A DNA stretch of 64,000 nt from Azorhizobium sp943371865 (GCF_943371865.1 NZ_CALRWL010000009.1:73574-137573); one strand, 5' to 3'; shown: positions 8,231-19,273, counted from the stretch's first letter. Numbers and translations: made by a program. Notes: generated by a model from the sequence alone, not told the origin.

Positions 8231-9535
8231 TCAGGCGTCCGGTTGGCCGGCGTTGGTACGGATCAGGATCGAGCGGCCGTGCGCCTCCAGGCGCTCGACC
8301 GTGGCCAGGCGCACCGCCGCCGTGCCGATGGCGCGCAGGGACTCCGCGCTGCACTTGAGAATGGACGTGCGCTTCATGAAATCATAGACGCCCAGCCCCG
8401 AGGAGAAGCGGGCCGACCGGGCGGTGGGCAGGACATGGTTGGTCCCCCCCACATAATCGCCGATCGCCTCCGGCGTATAGGGGCCGATGAAGATTGCCCC
8501 CGCGTGGCGGATACGGGCCGCCAGCCGGTCGGCATCCTCGCAGTGGATTTCCAGATGCTCCGGTGCCACCCGGTCGATCAGCGCCGGGGCCTCGTCAATG
8601 GCCCGCACCAGGATGATCGCCCCATGGTCGCGCCAGGAGGCCGCCGCAATGTCCTTGCGCGGCAAGGTGGAAAGCTGCGCCTCCACCGCCCGCTCTACCG
8701 CGTCCGCCAGTGCGGCGGATTCGGTCACCAGGATGGATTGGGCGGCCGCATCATGCTCCGCCTGCGCCAGCAGATCGGCGGCGATCCAGGCCGGATTGGC
8801 GTTGCCATCGGCCAGGATCAGCACCTCGGAGGGCCCGGCGATCATGTCGATGCCCACCTGCCCGAACACCTGCCGCTTGGCGGCGGCCACGTAAGCGTTG
8901 CCGGGGCCGACGATCTTGTCCACCGGCGCGATGGTGGCGGTGCCATAAGCCAGCGCGGCCACCGCCTGCGCCCCGCCCACCCGATAGACCTCATTCACCC
9001 CCGCCAGCCGTGCGGCCGCCAGCACCAGCGGCGCGATCAGCCCGTCGGGGGACGGCACCACCATGGCGATGCGCGGCACGCCGGCCACCTTGGCCGGCAC
9101 CGCATTCATCAGCACCGAGGAGGGATAGGCCGCCGTGCCGCCGGGCACATAGAGCCCGACCGCATCCACCGGGGTCCAGCGCTGGCCCAGTTCCACCCCG
9201 ACCGGATCCACATAGCGCTCGTCGCGGGGCAATTGCCGGGCGTGATGGGCCTCGATGCGGGCCTTGGCGAACTCCAAAGCCTCCAGCGTTTCCGCCGGCA
9301 CCTGGGCCAGCGCCGCGTCGATCTCGTGCTCTTCCACCTTGATGCGGCCGGTCAGGTCCACCCGATCATAGGTGAGCGACAATTCTACCAGCGCCGCATC
9401 CCCGCGCGCGCGCACGGCCGCGATGATGTCGGCCACGGTCGCGGCCACATCGGGCGCGGATTCGCGCTTGCTGGCCAGGAAGGCGGCGAAGGCTTCGGGG
9501 AAGGCGGAGGATTGGGTATCGAGACGGATCGGCAT
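8231..9535 (-). CDS. hisD: histidinol dehydrogenase
   Basis: The 434-residue protein catalyses the last two steps of histidine synthesis, L-histidinol to L-histidine with two NAD+ and a Zn ion. Seen in the sequence are VGLYVPGGTAAYPSSVLM, KIVGPGNAYVAAAKRQVFG, IDMIAGPSEVLILAD and the catalytic stretch PEHLEIHCED. The length is normal (about 430). The ATG follows an AGGA site. It heads the hisD-UPF0262-phosphatase operon and lies 92 bases after the DUF2948 gene on the same strand. Confidence 0.97.
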   Translation of the reverse strand: MPIRLDTQSSAFPEAFAAFLASKRESAPDVAATVADIIAAVRARGDAALVELSLTYDRVDLTGRIKVEEHEIDAALAQVPAETLEALEFAKARIEAHHARQLPRDERYVDPVGVELGQRWTPVDAVGLYVPGGTAAYPSSVLMNAVPAKVAGVPRIAMVVPSPDGLIAPLVLAAARLAGVNEVYRVGGAQAVAALAYGTATIAPVDKIVGPGNAYVAAAKRQVFGQVGIDMIAGPSEVLILADGNANPAWIAADLLAQAEHDAAAQSILVTESAALADAVERAVEAQLSTLPRKDIAAASWRDHGAIILVRAIDEAPALIDRVAPEHLEIHCEDADRLAARIRHAGAIFIGPYTPEAIGDYVGGTNHVLPTARSARFSSGLGVYDFMKRTSILKCSAESLRAIGTAAVRLATVERLEAHGRSILIRTNAGQPDA

Positions 9536-9627
9536 ACGGTTTCCTAGGCTCGGAACCCCGCCGAGTGCAACACCCCCGTGCGCGGCCCGTCTCTGTCTCC
9601 ACTCTCAGGACACTGATCCGCCCCGCC

Positions 9628-10065
9628 TCAGGCGGCGCTGTCCTTATGCTCGGGCACCCGGTTGCAGCCCCAGGCGGGCCCCAGATCCGCAAGGCCGGCC
9701 TCGATGCACTCCACCTCCAGGCGAATCTCGGCGCCGCCGGAGAAGGTCAGCGTCAGATGGCCGGACGGCTCCTCCACCGCATCGAAGGTGATGGCCAGGA
9801 GATTGAGCACCGTGTCCTTCGCGGCCAAGTCGAAGCCGCGCATCTTGACGGCGCGCACCCGCTCGAAATGCAGGCCGGCGCGGCGGCGCACCAGTTCCTG
9901 AGCGGTTTCCTTCTGGTCCCAGTCGAAGCGATTGAGCAGCAGGGCAAAGCGCTGCGCCTTGGGCACGAAGCCCATGTCTTCCACCTTGACCACCGCGTCC
10001 TGGAGATGCGCCGATATGACGGCCAGATCCTCATCATCCAGGGCGAAGAGCTTGAGCTCGTCCAT
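9628..10065 (-). CDS. DUF2948 family protein
   Basis: A 145-residue cytosolic protein beginning MDELKLFALDDEDLAVISAHLQ, the typical DUF2948 start. The ATG at 10065 has AAGGAGTG upstream, so the longer open frame is not used. The conserved core FALLLNRFDW and LNLLAITFD is present. The function is unknown. Its place between murA and hisD is constant in Hyphomicrobiales. Confidence 0.9.
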   Translation of the reverse strand: MDELKLFALDDEDLAVISAHLQDAVVKVEDMGFVPKAQRFALLLNRFDWDQKETAQELVRRRAGLHFERVRAVKMRGFDLAAKDTVLNLLAITFDAVEEPSGHLTLTFSGGAEIRLEVECIEAGLADLGPAWGCNRVPEHKDSAA

Positions 10066-10212
10066 GAGCTGACACTCCTTTTTCTGCTCAGACCCGCAGA
10101 TAGCGACGCCGAGCACCGCCCGCAAGGCTTTGCCCCGCAACGGGCGGCGAATGGCGACGCTTTGCCGGGCGCGCAGCGGAATCTTGCGTGACGGGGTCGC
10201 CGCGCAGTGGAA

Positions 10213-11502
<1,290 letters not shown>

Positions 11503-11791
11503 ATAACCACCGCTCCTCGGTTGCCGCACCCGTCGCCACTGCGGCGCACCGTTGCGCGCAGGGCTCCGCGATGCTGCTTTCGCGGGAAAGTCGCCGCCTG
11601 GCCGGAGCCTGTGCGACGAACAGAATTAACCGGCAGATCTAGCCCGCCTTGTGACCCGGCACAACTTTGCCGGCCATGAACGCCTTTTCCGGGGCGCCCT
11701 CTGCCGGGCTGCCGGTATGGGAGGGCCGCCCGCAGCCCACCCCGGATCTGCACAGTCGGATGCCGTCCGCGCTGAGGGCAAATAGGGCCGC

Positions 11792-12004
11792 CTATTCGTC
11801 CCCGCCAGACCGAGAGCCGGCATCCGTGGCCGACGGAACGGCTGTCCCAGCCTCTGGGCCGGGGGGCGCCGTCTCGTCGATGCCGCAGCCGGGTTCCGCA
11901 TCGCCGGGGCGCTCGTCCCGCGCCCGCTTCTGCGCCTTGCGCTTGGCCAGATTGGCCCGCAGAGCCGCAGCCAGGCGCGCCGCTTTTTGATCCTCTGAGG
12001 TCAT
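11792..12004 (-). CDS. short basic hypothetical protein upstream of murA
   Basis: This 70-residue protein has a basic N-terminal helix (KAARLAAALRANLAKRKAQKRAR, here residues 7-29) and an acidic, Pro/Gly-rich, probably disordered tail. Short proteins with the pattern RLAAALRxNLxKRKAQ are often found beside murA in Hyphomicrobiales, which supports it as a real gene. The function is unknown. It is divergent from the tRNA and on the same strand as murA, about 290 bases upstream of it. Confidence 0.6.
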   Translation of the reverse strand: MTSEDQKAARLAAALRANLAKRKAQKRARDERPGDAEPGCGIDETAPPGPEAGTAVPSATDAGSRSGGDE

Positions 12005-12266
12005 GGATGAGGCCTAGCCGTCCCCAGGGGCCGAGGCAAGCGGCGCCGGCCGTGCGGCCGGAAAACCCGTCACGATGGTGGATAAATGCCTGCCAAAGGC
12101 GGACTTTGGCACCGTCTGGGGCCGCGCCCCTGCGGATGGGCCCTCAGCGCCCTTGAAACTCGCTCCGGTCTTCCGTATGAGAGGCGCACGTTCGGCATTT
12201 CGGTGTCCGGGCTCGAGACTGCTTTCGCCGGTGGCGAGGGGTTTCGAACCGCCGCAAGGCGTGCGT

Positions 12267-12342
12267 GCCGCTTTAGCTCAGCTGGTAGAGCACCTCATTC
12301 GTAATGAGGGGGTCGGGGGTTCGAATCCCTCAAGCGGCACCA
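12267..12342 (+). tRNA. tRNA-Thr (CGT anticodon)
   Basis: The 76-base gene folds as a cloverleaf: acceptor stem GCCGCTT/AAGCGGC, D-loop AGCTCAGCTGGTAGAGC, anticodon stem CCTCA/TGAGG with loop TTCGTAA (anticodon CGT at 12300-12302), T-arm GGGGTTCGAATCCC, discriminator A and an encoded CCA. It reads the threonine codon ACG. It stands alone, between murA's upstream region and the ABC operon. Confidence 0.97.
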
Positions 12343-12435
12343 TTTCTCTTTTAAATCAATGGTCTGCCACCACGCCCGCGAACGCACGCGGCAGCGTTGC
12401 CGTCGCGTGGCGCGGTGGGGGCGCGGCCCCCGGCC

Positions 12436-13449
12436 TCAATGGGCCAGGGGGCTCAGCAGGGGGTTCTCGCCGTCGGGGCGGTCGTGGAGATGGCAGGCGG
12501 ACCAATGGTCGCCGGGCGCCGCCCGCAGTTCCGGTTCTTCGGTCCGGCAGCGGTCGAAGGCATAGGGGCAGCGGGTGTGGAAGCGGCAGCCCTTGGGCGG
12601 GTTGACCGGGCTCGGCACGTCTCCGGTGAGGATGATGCGGTTGCGCTTCACCCCCGGTTCCGGCAGCGGCACGGCGGACAACAGCGCCTTGGTATAGGGA
12701 TGGCGCGGCTGCGCGAACAAGGCGCGTTTCGGGGCCACTTCCACTAACTTCCCCAGATACATCACCGCGACACGATGCGTCATGTGCTCAACAATGGCCA
12801 AATCGTGGCTGATGAACAGCAAGGCGAGGCCCAGCTCCCGCTGGATGTCCTGCAGCAGGTTCACGATCTGCGCCTTCACCGACACGTCCAGGGCCGAGAC
12901 CGCCTCGTCGCAGACGATCAATTCCGGCTCCGCCGCCAGCGCGCGGGCGATGCAGATGCGCTGGCGCTGGCCTCCGGAGAACTGATGCGGAAACCGCCGC
13001 ACCGCATCCCGCGGCAGGCCCACCAGATCCATCAGCTTGCCCACCCGCGCCTCCACGTCGGCGGAGGAATGGGCGAGGCCGAAATTGCGGATCGGCTCAG
13101 CCAGGATGTCGCGCACCTTCATGCGCGGGTTGAGGCTGGAGAACGGATCCTGGAACACCACCTGCACCCGGCGGCGAAACGCATGGAGCATGTCCTTGGA
13201 GGCATCGTCCATGCGCTGGCCGTCCAGCACCACCTGGCCGGAGGTGATGTCGAACAGGCGCAGCACGGCGCGCCCCACGGTGGACTTGCCGCAGCCGCTC
13301 TCGCCCACCAGGGAGAGGGTCTCCCCGCGCATCACCTGGAACGAGACCCCATCCACCGCATAGACGAAGGAGGGCTTGCCGCCGAACAGGCCGCCGGGAA
13401 TGCGATAGTGCTTCTTGAGGTCATTGACCTCCAGCAGGGGGCGCGTCAT
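12436..13449 (-). CDS. dipeptide/oligopeptide ABC transporter ATP-binding protein (DppF/OppF type)
   Basis: The 337-residue ATPase has Walker A GESGCGKST (49-57), signature FSGGQRQR (158-164), Walker B LIVCDEAVSALD (Glu182) and switch His in ISHD. The C-terminal oligopeptide-transporter extension with its cysteine pattern (GCRFHTRCPYAFDRC) is intact. The ATG at 13449 overlaps the stop of the partner ATPase (ATGA). It is the last gene of the five-gene importer. It powers uptake of peptides or related amides through the inner membrane. Confidence 0.93.
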   Translation of the reverse strand: MTRPLLEVNDLKKHYRIPGGLFGGKPSFVYAVDGVSFQVMRGETLSLVGESGCGKSTVGRAVLRLFDITSGQVVLDGQRMDDASKDMLHAFRRRVQVVFQDPFSSLNPRMKVRDILAEPIRNFGLAHSSADVEARVGKLMDLVGLPRDAVRRFPHQFSGGQRQRICIARALAAEPELIVCDEAVSALDVSVKAQIVNLLQDIQRELGLALLFISHDLAIVEHMTHRVAVMYLGKLVEVAPKRALFAQPRHPYTKALLSAVPLPEPGVKRNRIILTGDVPSPVNPPKGCRFHTRCPYAFDRCRTEEPELRAAPGDHWSACHLHDRPDGENPLLSPLAH

Positions 13450-14435
13450 GCGGCAACCGCGTCCTTTTGGGCATAATGGCAGGCGACCATGTGGCGCTGG
13501 GCCTTCAGTTCCAGCGCCGGGGCATAGGTGCGGCACACATCGGTGGCGATGGCGCAGCGGCCGGCGAAGACGCAGCCGATGATCGGCTTGGTCAGGCTCG
13601 GCACCTGGCCGGGGATCTCCGCCAGCCGCGTGCTCTCGCCCGAGAGCGAAGAGCCCAGCTTGGGCACCGCGCCCAGCAGGCCCTGGGTGTAGGGATGGCG
13701 CGGGCGGGCGAACAGCTCGCCCACGGCGGCCTCCTCCACCTTGCGGCCGGCGTACATGACCATCACCCGCTCGGCCACTTCCGCCACCACCCCCAGATCA
13801 TGGGTGATGAGCACGATGGCCGCCCCCACCCGCTGCTTGAGATCGCGCATCAGATCGAGGATCTGGGCCTGAATGGTCACGTCCAGCGCCGTGGTGGGCT
13901 CGTCGGCGATCAGCAACTTGGGATTGCAGGCGAGCGCGATGGCGATCATCACCCGCTGGCGCATGCCGCCGGACAATTGATGCGGATATTCCCGCACCCG
14001 CCGGCCCGGCGCGGGAATGCCCACCAGGGTGAGCATCTCCACCGCTTTGTCTTCGGCAGCCTGGGCGTCGAGGCCCTGGTGCAGGCGCAGCGTCTCGCCG
14101 ATCTGCCGGCCCACGGTCAGCACCGGATTGAGGCTGGTCATGGGTTCCTGGAAAATCATCGAGATGTCGTTGCCGCGAATGGCCCGCATCTCCTTCTCCG
14201 ACAGCGCCAGCAGATCGCGGCCGTCGAACCGGATCGAGCCGCCGATCTTGCCCGGCGGCTCGGGGATGAGGCGCAGCAGCGACATGGAGGTCACCGACTT
14301 GCCGCAGCCGCTTTCGCCGACGATGGCCAGCGTCTCGCCCTCGTTCACCTGGAACGACACCCCGTCCACCGCCCGGTTGACGCCGACGGGGGTGCGAAAA
14401 TGGACCTGGAGGTTCTCGACTTCGAGCAAGGCCAT
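13446..14435 (-). CDS. dipeptide/oligopeptide ABC transporter ATP-binding protein (DppD/OppD type)
   Basis: The 329-residue ATPase has Walker A GESGCGKS (40-47), signature LSGGMRQRV, Walker B LLIADEPTTALD and ITHD. The C-terminal CVFAGRCAIATDVC belongs to the family extension. The start is ATG 14435 (MALLEVENL); the longer frame upstream overlaps the permease gene and is a shadow. It pairs with the DppF-type ATPase, with which it overlaps by 4 bases. Confidence 0.93.
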   Translation of the reverse strand: MALLEVENLQVHFRTPVGVNRAVDGVSFQVNEGETLAIVGESGCGKSVTSMSLLRLIPEPPGKIGGSIRFDGRDLLALSEKEMRAIRGNDISMIFQEPMTSLNPVLTVGRQIGETLRLHQGLDAQAAEDKAVEMLTLVGIPAPGRRVREYPHQLSGGMRQRVMIAIALACNPKLLIADEPTTALDVTIQAQILDLMRDLKQRVGAAIVLITHDLGVVAEVAERVMVMYAGRKVEEAAVGELFARPRHPYTQGLLGAVPKLGSSLSGESTRLAEIPGQVPSLTKPIIGCVFAGRCAIATDVCRTYAPALELKAQRHMVACHYAQKDAVAA

Positions 14436-14437
14436 GG

Positions 14438-15361
14438 TCAGTGCCCCTTCGCCTGGCGGGGGTCGAGCATATCGCGCAGGCCGTCGCCCAGCAGGTTCAC
14501 CGCCAGCACGGTCACGGACAGAAAGGCGGCCGGAAAGAACACGATGAACGGCTTGACCTGCCAGAGCGCCCGGCCCTCGGCCATGATGTTGCCCCAGGAG
14601 GGAATGTTGGGCGGAATGCCGGCGCCGATGAAGGACAGGATGGCCTCCACGATCATGGCGCTGCCGCAAATATAGGTGGCCTGCACCGTCATGGGCGCCA
14701 GGGTGTTGGGCAGGATATGGCGCAGGATGATCATGGGGGTGCGGGTGCCGGCGGCCACCGCCCCGTCCACATAAGGCTGCTCGCGCAGCGACAGCACCAC
14801 GCCGCGCACCAGCCGTGACACGCGGGGGATTTCCGCCACCGTGATGGCCAGGATGACATTGCCCACGCTGCCGCGGGTGATGGCCATCAGCGAGATGGCC
14901 AGCAGGATCGGCGGAATGGACATCAAGGCATCCATCATCCGCATGATGATGCTGTCGGCCCAGCGCACATAGCCGGCTACGAGGCCAATGGCGAGCCCGC
15001 CGATGGAGGCGAAGAACGCCACCGCGAACCCCACCAGCAGCGAGACGCGGGTGCCGTAGAGCACGCGGGAATAGATGTCGCGCCCCAGCATGTCGGTGCC
15101 GAACCAGTAGAGTTCGGACGGCGCGCGGGTGCGGCGGGCGGGGGCGAGGGCGCTCGGGTCCACCGTTCCCAGATAGGGCGCGAAGATCGCCACCAGGATC
15201 AGCACCAGCAGCAGGGCACTGCCGATGGTGATGGTGGGATAGCGGCGCAGGAAGCCGATCACGCCGGTGCGCGGCTTCACCGCCTTGAGGATGTCCGGCA
15301 AGGCCGGCGCCACGGCGAAGCCCTCAGGCAGCGCCGGCCGGTGGTCTGAGGCAAGGCTCAA
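14438..15361 (-). CDS. dipeptide/oligopeptide ABC transporter permease (DppC type)
   Basis: The 307-residue inner-membrane protein has an N-terminal segment (GSALLLVLILVAIFAPYL, about 48-65), the N-terminal TM domain found in OppC, then five more hydrophobic segments and the EAA-type loop AAGTRTPMIILRHILPN. GTDMLGRDIYSRVLYG is the family mark. The likely start is a TTG overlapping the TGA of the preceding permease; downstream GTG codons are alternatives. The stop is two bases from the next ATG. Confidence 0.92.
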   Translation of the reverse strand: MSLASDHRPALPEGFAVAPALPDILKAVKPRTGVIGFLRRYPTITIGSALLLVLILVAIFAPYLGTVDPSALAPARRTRAPSELYWFGTDMLGRDIYSRVLYGTRVSLLVGFAVAFFASIGGLAIGLVAGYVRWADSIIMRMMDALMSIPPILLAISLMAITRGSVGNVILAITVAEIPRVSRLVRGVVLSLREQPYVDGAVAAGTRTPMIILRHILPNTLAPMTVQATYICGSAMIVEAILSFIGAGIPPNIPSWGNIMAEGRALWQVKPFIVFFPAAFLSVTVLAVNLLGDGLRDMLDPRQAKGH

Positions 15362-16299
15362 TAGCGGATCCTCGGGTCAAGGAAGGTGTAGAGGATGTCG
15401 ATCAGCAGATTGACCAGCACGTAGACGAAGCTGAACAGCAGCACGACACCCTGGATCACCGGGAAGTCGCGCCGCAGGATGGCGTCCACCGTCAGTCGGC
15501 CGAGGCCGGGAATGGCGAACACGCTCTCGGTCACCACCGCCCCGCCGATCAGCAGCGCGATGCCGATGCCGATCACGGTGACGATGGGCACCGCCGCATT
15601 CTTCAAAGCGTGGATGAACAGCACGCTCCCCTGCCCCAGGCCCTTGGCCTTGGCGGTGCGCACATAATCCTGCGCCAGCACTTCCAGCATGCTGGCGCGG
15701 GTGATGCGGGCGATCAGGGCGATATAGACGCAGCCCAGCGAAATGGCCGGCAGCACCAGATTGCCCAGCCATGGGCCGAAGCCCTTGGAGAACGGCGTGT
15801 AGCCCTGCACCGGAAACCAGTCGAGCTGGAGCGCGAACACATAGGCCAGCACATAGCCGATCACGAACACCGGCACCGAGAACCCCAGCACCGCAAAGGT
15901 CATGATGCCGCGATCGGTCCAGGTGCCCGCCTTCCAGGCCGCCACCACGCCCATGGGCACGGCAACGCCCACGGCGAAGATCAAGGTCAGCAGCATCAAG
16001 GACAAGGTCGGCTCGATCCGCTGCGCGATCATCTCCGTGACCGGCAGATTGGTGAAGATCGAGGTGCCCAGATCCGCATGCAATGTGCGCCAGCCCCATT
16101 CGCCGAACTGGACCAGAAATGGCCGGTCCAGCCCGAGATTGGCGCGGATGCGGGCGATATCGTCTGGCGACGCCTGGTCGCCAGCGATGACAGCTGCCGG
16201 ATCGCCGGGGGCGATGTAGAGCAGGCTGAAGACGAACAACCCCACCATCGCCATGACCGGGATGGTGGAGAGGATGCGTCGGAGGATGTAGCCGAGCAT
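15358..16299 (-). CDS. dipeptide/oligopeptide ABC transporter permease (DppB type)
   Basis: The 313-residue inner-membrane permease begins MLGYILRRILSTIPVM, the usual DppB start. It has six predicted membrane segments and the EAA loop (DYVRTAKAKGLGQGSVLFIHALKN, here about residues 215-238). LGLDRPFLVQFGEW marks the periplasmic region of this family. It follows the binding-protein gene by 6 bases and couples to the DppC-type permease through a TTGA overlap. Confidence 0.93.
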   Translation of the reverse strand: MLGYILRRILSTIPVMAMVGLFVFSLLYIAPGDPAAVIAGDQASPDDIARIRANLGLDRPFLVQFGEWGWRTLHADLGTSIFTNLPVTEMIAQRIEPTLSLMLLTLIFAVGVAVPMGVVAAWKAGTWTDRGIMTFAVLGFSVPVFVIGYVLAYVFALQLDWFPVQGYTPFSKGFGPWLGNLVLPAISLGCVYIALIARITRASMLEVLAQDYVRTAKAKGLGQGSVLFIHALKNAAVPIVTVIGIGIALLIGGAVVTESVFAIPGLGRLTVDAILRRDFPVIQGVVLLFSFVYVLVNLLIDILYTFLDPRIRY

Positions 16300-16305
16300 G
16301 TCCGG

Positions 16306-17910
16306 TTACGCCGACTTGGACACGCCCCAGAAGAACGGCAGCGGCCCCTGGGTGATGCCGGAGACGCTGTCGCGCCACGCGGTGTAGCTCAGGAAGAAGC
16401 CGGTGGGGGCGTAGGTCACATTCTCGATCGCCGCCTTGTTGAGCTTGCCGATGGCGGCCTTCTCTTCTTCCACATTCTTGGCGTCGAACCAGGACACGAT
16501 CTCGGTTTCCACCGCCGGGCTTTCCGGCCAGCCGAACCAGGCCTTGTCGCCATTGGCGCGGATGGCGGGGTAAGCGGCCGGATTGGTGCAGTCGGCGCCC
16601 GCATGCCAGGTGTGGAACATGCTCCAGCCGCCCTGGGTCGGCGGGGTCTTCAGGGCGCGGCGGGAGCCCACAGAGCCCCAGTCGGTGGCCACGAAGTCCA
16701 CATTCATGCCGAGCTTCTTCAGCAGGTCCACGGTCACGTCGCCCTGGGCCTTGGTGATGGGCTGGTCCTGCGCCACCACGCACACCACCGGCTCGTTATT
16801 GTAACCACTTTCCTTCAGCAGCTTCTTGGCCGCTTCCAGATTGCCCTTGCCGCTCTTGAGCACCTCGCCGCCCACTTCGGTGTAGAGCGACGTGCCGGGG
16901 GTGAAGAAGCCGGGCACGATCTTCCACAGCTTCTCATCGTCGCCGGCCACGGCGCGCATATAGTCCTCTTGGCTCAGGGCCATGAGCACCGCCTGGCGCA
17001 CCTTGGGATTATTGAACGGCGGCTGAATATGGTTCATGCGGAACGAGCCGATGTTGCCCAAGGGATCGCCGATATCCACCTTGAGGTTCTTGCTCTTCTT
17101 CAGCAGCGGCACCAGATCGGTGAGCGGCTGTTCCCACCAGTCCACTTCGCCATTCTGCAAGGCGGCGGCGGCGGTGGCGGGATCGGGCATCACCACCCAT
17201 TCGATGCGGTCCACCAGCATCTTCTTGCCGCCGGACAGCCAGGACGGGGCTTCCGAGCGCGGCACATAATCGGCAAAGCGCTCGAACACCGCCTTGGCGC
17301 CGGGCACCCATTCGCCCTTCATGAACTTGGTGGGGCCGGAGCCGACATATTCGGTGATCTGCTTGAACGGATCGGTCTGGGCGATGCGCTCGGGCATGAT
17401 GAAGGCGATGGGCGCATTGGTCTTGCCCAGCGCCAGCTTCATCTTCGGGAACGGCTTGGAGAGCACCCAGCGGAAGGTGGTGTCGTCCACCGCCACCAGT
17501 TCCTTCTGGGTGGCCTTGATCATGATGCCCATGGGATCGCGGGCGGACCAGCGGGTGAGGCTGGCCACCACGTCCTTGGCCAGCACCTTCTCGCCGTCAT
17601 GGAATTTCAGGCCGGGACGCAGTTTGAAGGTCCAGGTCAGGCCGTCGGCGGAGACCTCTTCGGATTCCACCATCTGGCGCTGCGGCGTGCCGGAGGAATC
17701 CAGCCCGTAGAGCATGTCCCACACCAGGGCCGAGGCGTTGCGCACCACATATTGGGTGCCCCAGATGGGATCGAAATTGGCCAGGTTCGCCTGGGGAACG
17801 AAGCGCAGCGTCTTCGCGGCACCCTGGGCGAGCGCGGGCATGGCCAGCCCACCGCTCATGGCCAGAGACCCGGCGCCGGCCACACCCTTGATGAATGTCC
17901 TGCGGTCCAT
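16306..17910 (-). CDS. peptide-type ABC transporter substrate-binding protein, Tat-exported
   Basis: The 534-residue periplasmic protein is of the SBP_bac_5 family. The N-terminus MDRRTFIKGVAGAGS has the twin-arginine pattern and ends in AMPALAQ, so folded export by Tat is likely. Family marks are FHDGEKVLAKDV (the KFHDG motif), NPKVRQAVLMAL and the closing domain. The ATG at 17910 follows GAGGGG; the frame upstream is a shadow. The ligand is unknown: with an amidohydrolase and a carbamoylase upstream, peptides, ureides or cyclic amides are possible. It leads the importer genes. Confidence 0.92.
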   Translation of the reverse strand: MDRRTFIKGVAGAGSLAMSGGLAMPALAQGAAKTLRFVPQANLANFDPIWGTQYVVRNASALVWDMLYGLDSSGTPQRQMVESEEVSADGLTWTFKLRPGLKFHDGEKVLAKDVVASLTRWSARDPMGIMIKATQKELVAVDDTTFRWVLSKPFPKMKLALGKTNAPIAFIMPERIAQTDPFKQITEYVGSGPTKFMKGEWVPGAKAVFERFADYVPRSEAPSWLSGGKKMLVDRIEWVVMPDPATAAAALQNGEVDWWEQPLTDLVPLLKKSKNLKVDIGDPLGNIGSFRMNHIQPPFNNPKVRQAVLMALSQEDYMRAVAGDDEKLWKIVPGFFTPGTSLYTEVGGEVLKSGKGNLEAAKKLLKESGYNNEPVVCVVAQDQPITKAQGDVTVDLLKKLGMNVDFVATDWGSVGSRRALKTPPTQGGWSMFHTWHAGADCTNPAAYPAIRANGDKAWFGWPESPAVETEIVSWFDAKNVEEEKAAIGKLNKAAIENVTYAPTGFFLSYTAWRDSVSGITQGPLPFFWGVSKSA

Positions 17911-17939
17911 GATATTCCCCTCGGATTGCCTGATCTTTG

Positions 17940-17950
17940 ACCAGTCTGGT
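17940..17950. promoter_or_regulatory. palindrome upstream of the binding-protein gene, possible operator
   Basis: ACCAGTCTGGT is a perfect 5+1+5 palindrome, about 30 bases upstream of the Tat-exported binding protein. The gap to the amidohydrolase gene is 193 bases, enough for its own promoter. It may be a repressor site for the importer; the cognate regulator is not in the neighbourhood. Confidence 0.35.
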
Positions 17951-18103
17951 TGGGATCGCCTTGTTCTTCGGCGTATTACCCGCCCGCTTTGCACGGGAGG
18001 GGTGGAAAGACTCAAGGACAGTGGCCAGGTCCCCAGCCAGTCCAGGCAAATGCCATGCCATCCATTTTTGCGGACGAACGGCACATGGCGGTGTAAATCT
18101 TGA

Positions 18104-19273
18104 CTAGACCGCGCGTTTCTTGAAACGCTGTGAGCGCTTGGGATGCCACCACTTGCCCGCAAGCACGACGCCCTCGGAGGCGATCTTGCGGTCGCCGATC
18201 AGATGCTCGCCCACGGTATCCACATAATCGAACTTCCCCTCGCGCACGGAGAGGATGGTGGCGTCGCCGGCACTGCCGGGCTTCAGCGAGCCCAGCTCCG
18301 GGCGCTTCAGCGCCATGGCGGCATTGACGGTGGAGCGGGCGATGATCTCCTGAAGCGGCATGCCCAGCATCAGGAATTTCGACATGGTGGTGACCTGGTC
18401 GAACGCCGGCCCCTCGATGCACAGCGCGTGCACGTCGGAGGAGATGGTGTCGGGCGGGAAGCCGTTGGCCAGCATGGCGCGGGCGGTCTTGAAGGCGAAC
18501 GAACCCTTGCCGTGGCCGATGTCGAAGATCACCCCGCGCTCGCGGGCGCGCAGCACCGCCGGCTTCACCGTCCCCTGCACGGTGGCCGGCGAATTGGGGA
18601 AGGGGCGGAAGCAATGGGTGAGCACGTCGCCCATGCGCAGGCGGTCCACCACTTCCTCATAGCTCGGCGGCGGATGGTCGATATGGGCCATCAGCGGCAG
18701 GCCGGTCTCCTCGGCCACCTGCAGCGCGATATCCAGCGGCGCAACGCCCGAAGTGCCGGAGGCATGGGCGCCCACGCGCACCTTGATGCCCACGATCACG
18801 TCCCGGTTGGCATCGGCCACCGCGACCGCGTCGATGGGATTCATCAACCGCATCTCCTCGCTCTCGCCCACCATGACCCGCTTGCCGAAGCCATAGATGC
18901 CGGCGTGCGAGACATGCAGATAGGCCAGGATACGCACCTGGCTGGGCTCGATCACATGCTTGCGGAAACCGGCGAAATTGCCCGGCCCGGCGCTGCCCGT
19001 ATCCACTGCCGTGGTGACGCCGGAGAGCTTGCAGAAGTCTTCCGCATCGATGCCCAGCGAGGTGCCGCCCCAATAGACATGGGTGTGCAGATCGATCAGG
19101 CCGGGCGAGACGATATAGCCGGAGACGTCGCGCACATCGGTGGTGGCGTCCGCCTTCAAATTCTTGCCGACCTTGGCCACCTTGCCGCCGGTGAAGGCGA
19201 CGTCGGCGATGCCGTCCAGTTTCTGCGAGGGGTCGATGACGTGACCACCGCGCAGGATGAGATCAAAAGCCAT
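18104..19273 (-). CDS. amidohydrolase/deacetylase family metallohydrolase
   Basis: The 389-residue amidohydrolase-superfamily enzyme has a TIM-barrel metal site with His63 and His65 in DLHTH, probable bridging Lys164 (GIKVRV), His197 (AHIDH), His220 (LTHCF) and Asp280 (SSDVH). It resembles the dihydroorotase-like EF_0837/AHA_3915 group, some members of which deacetylate D-amino acids or related amides. The substrate is inferred only. It lies 47 bases downstream of the N-carbamoyl-D-amino-acid hydrolase and is probably co-transcribed with it, ahead of the importer. Confidence 0.88.
   Translation of the reverse strand: MAFDLILRGGHVIDPSQKLDGIADVAFTGGKVAKVGKNLKADATTDVRDVSGYIVSPGLIDLHTHVYWGGTSLGIDAEDFCKLSGVTTAVDTGSAGPGNFAGFRKHVIEPSQVRILAYLHVSHAGIYGFGKRVMVGESEEMRLMNPIDAVAVADANRDVIVGIKVRVGAHASGTSGVAPLDIALQVAEETGLPLMAHIDHPPPSYEEVVDRLRMGDVLTHCFRPFPNSPATVQGTVKPAVLRARERGVIFDIGHGKGSFAFKTARAMLANGFPPDTISSDVHALCIEGPAFDQVTTMSKFLMLGMPLQEIIARSTVNAAMALKRPELGSLKPGSAGDATILSVREGKFDYVDTVGEHLIGDRKIASEGVVLAGKWWHPKRSQRFKKRAV

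Noticed and set aside
7736..9547. Long plus-strand frame of 603 residues
   Set aside because: Antisense to UPF0262 and hisD; His/Arg/Gly-rich shadow composition.
12367..12431. GC-rich inverted repeats downstream of the DppF-type gene
   Set aside because: Stems are imperfect and lack T-runs; a terminator is possible but not supported enough to list.
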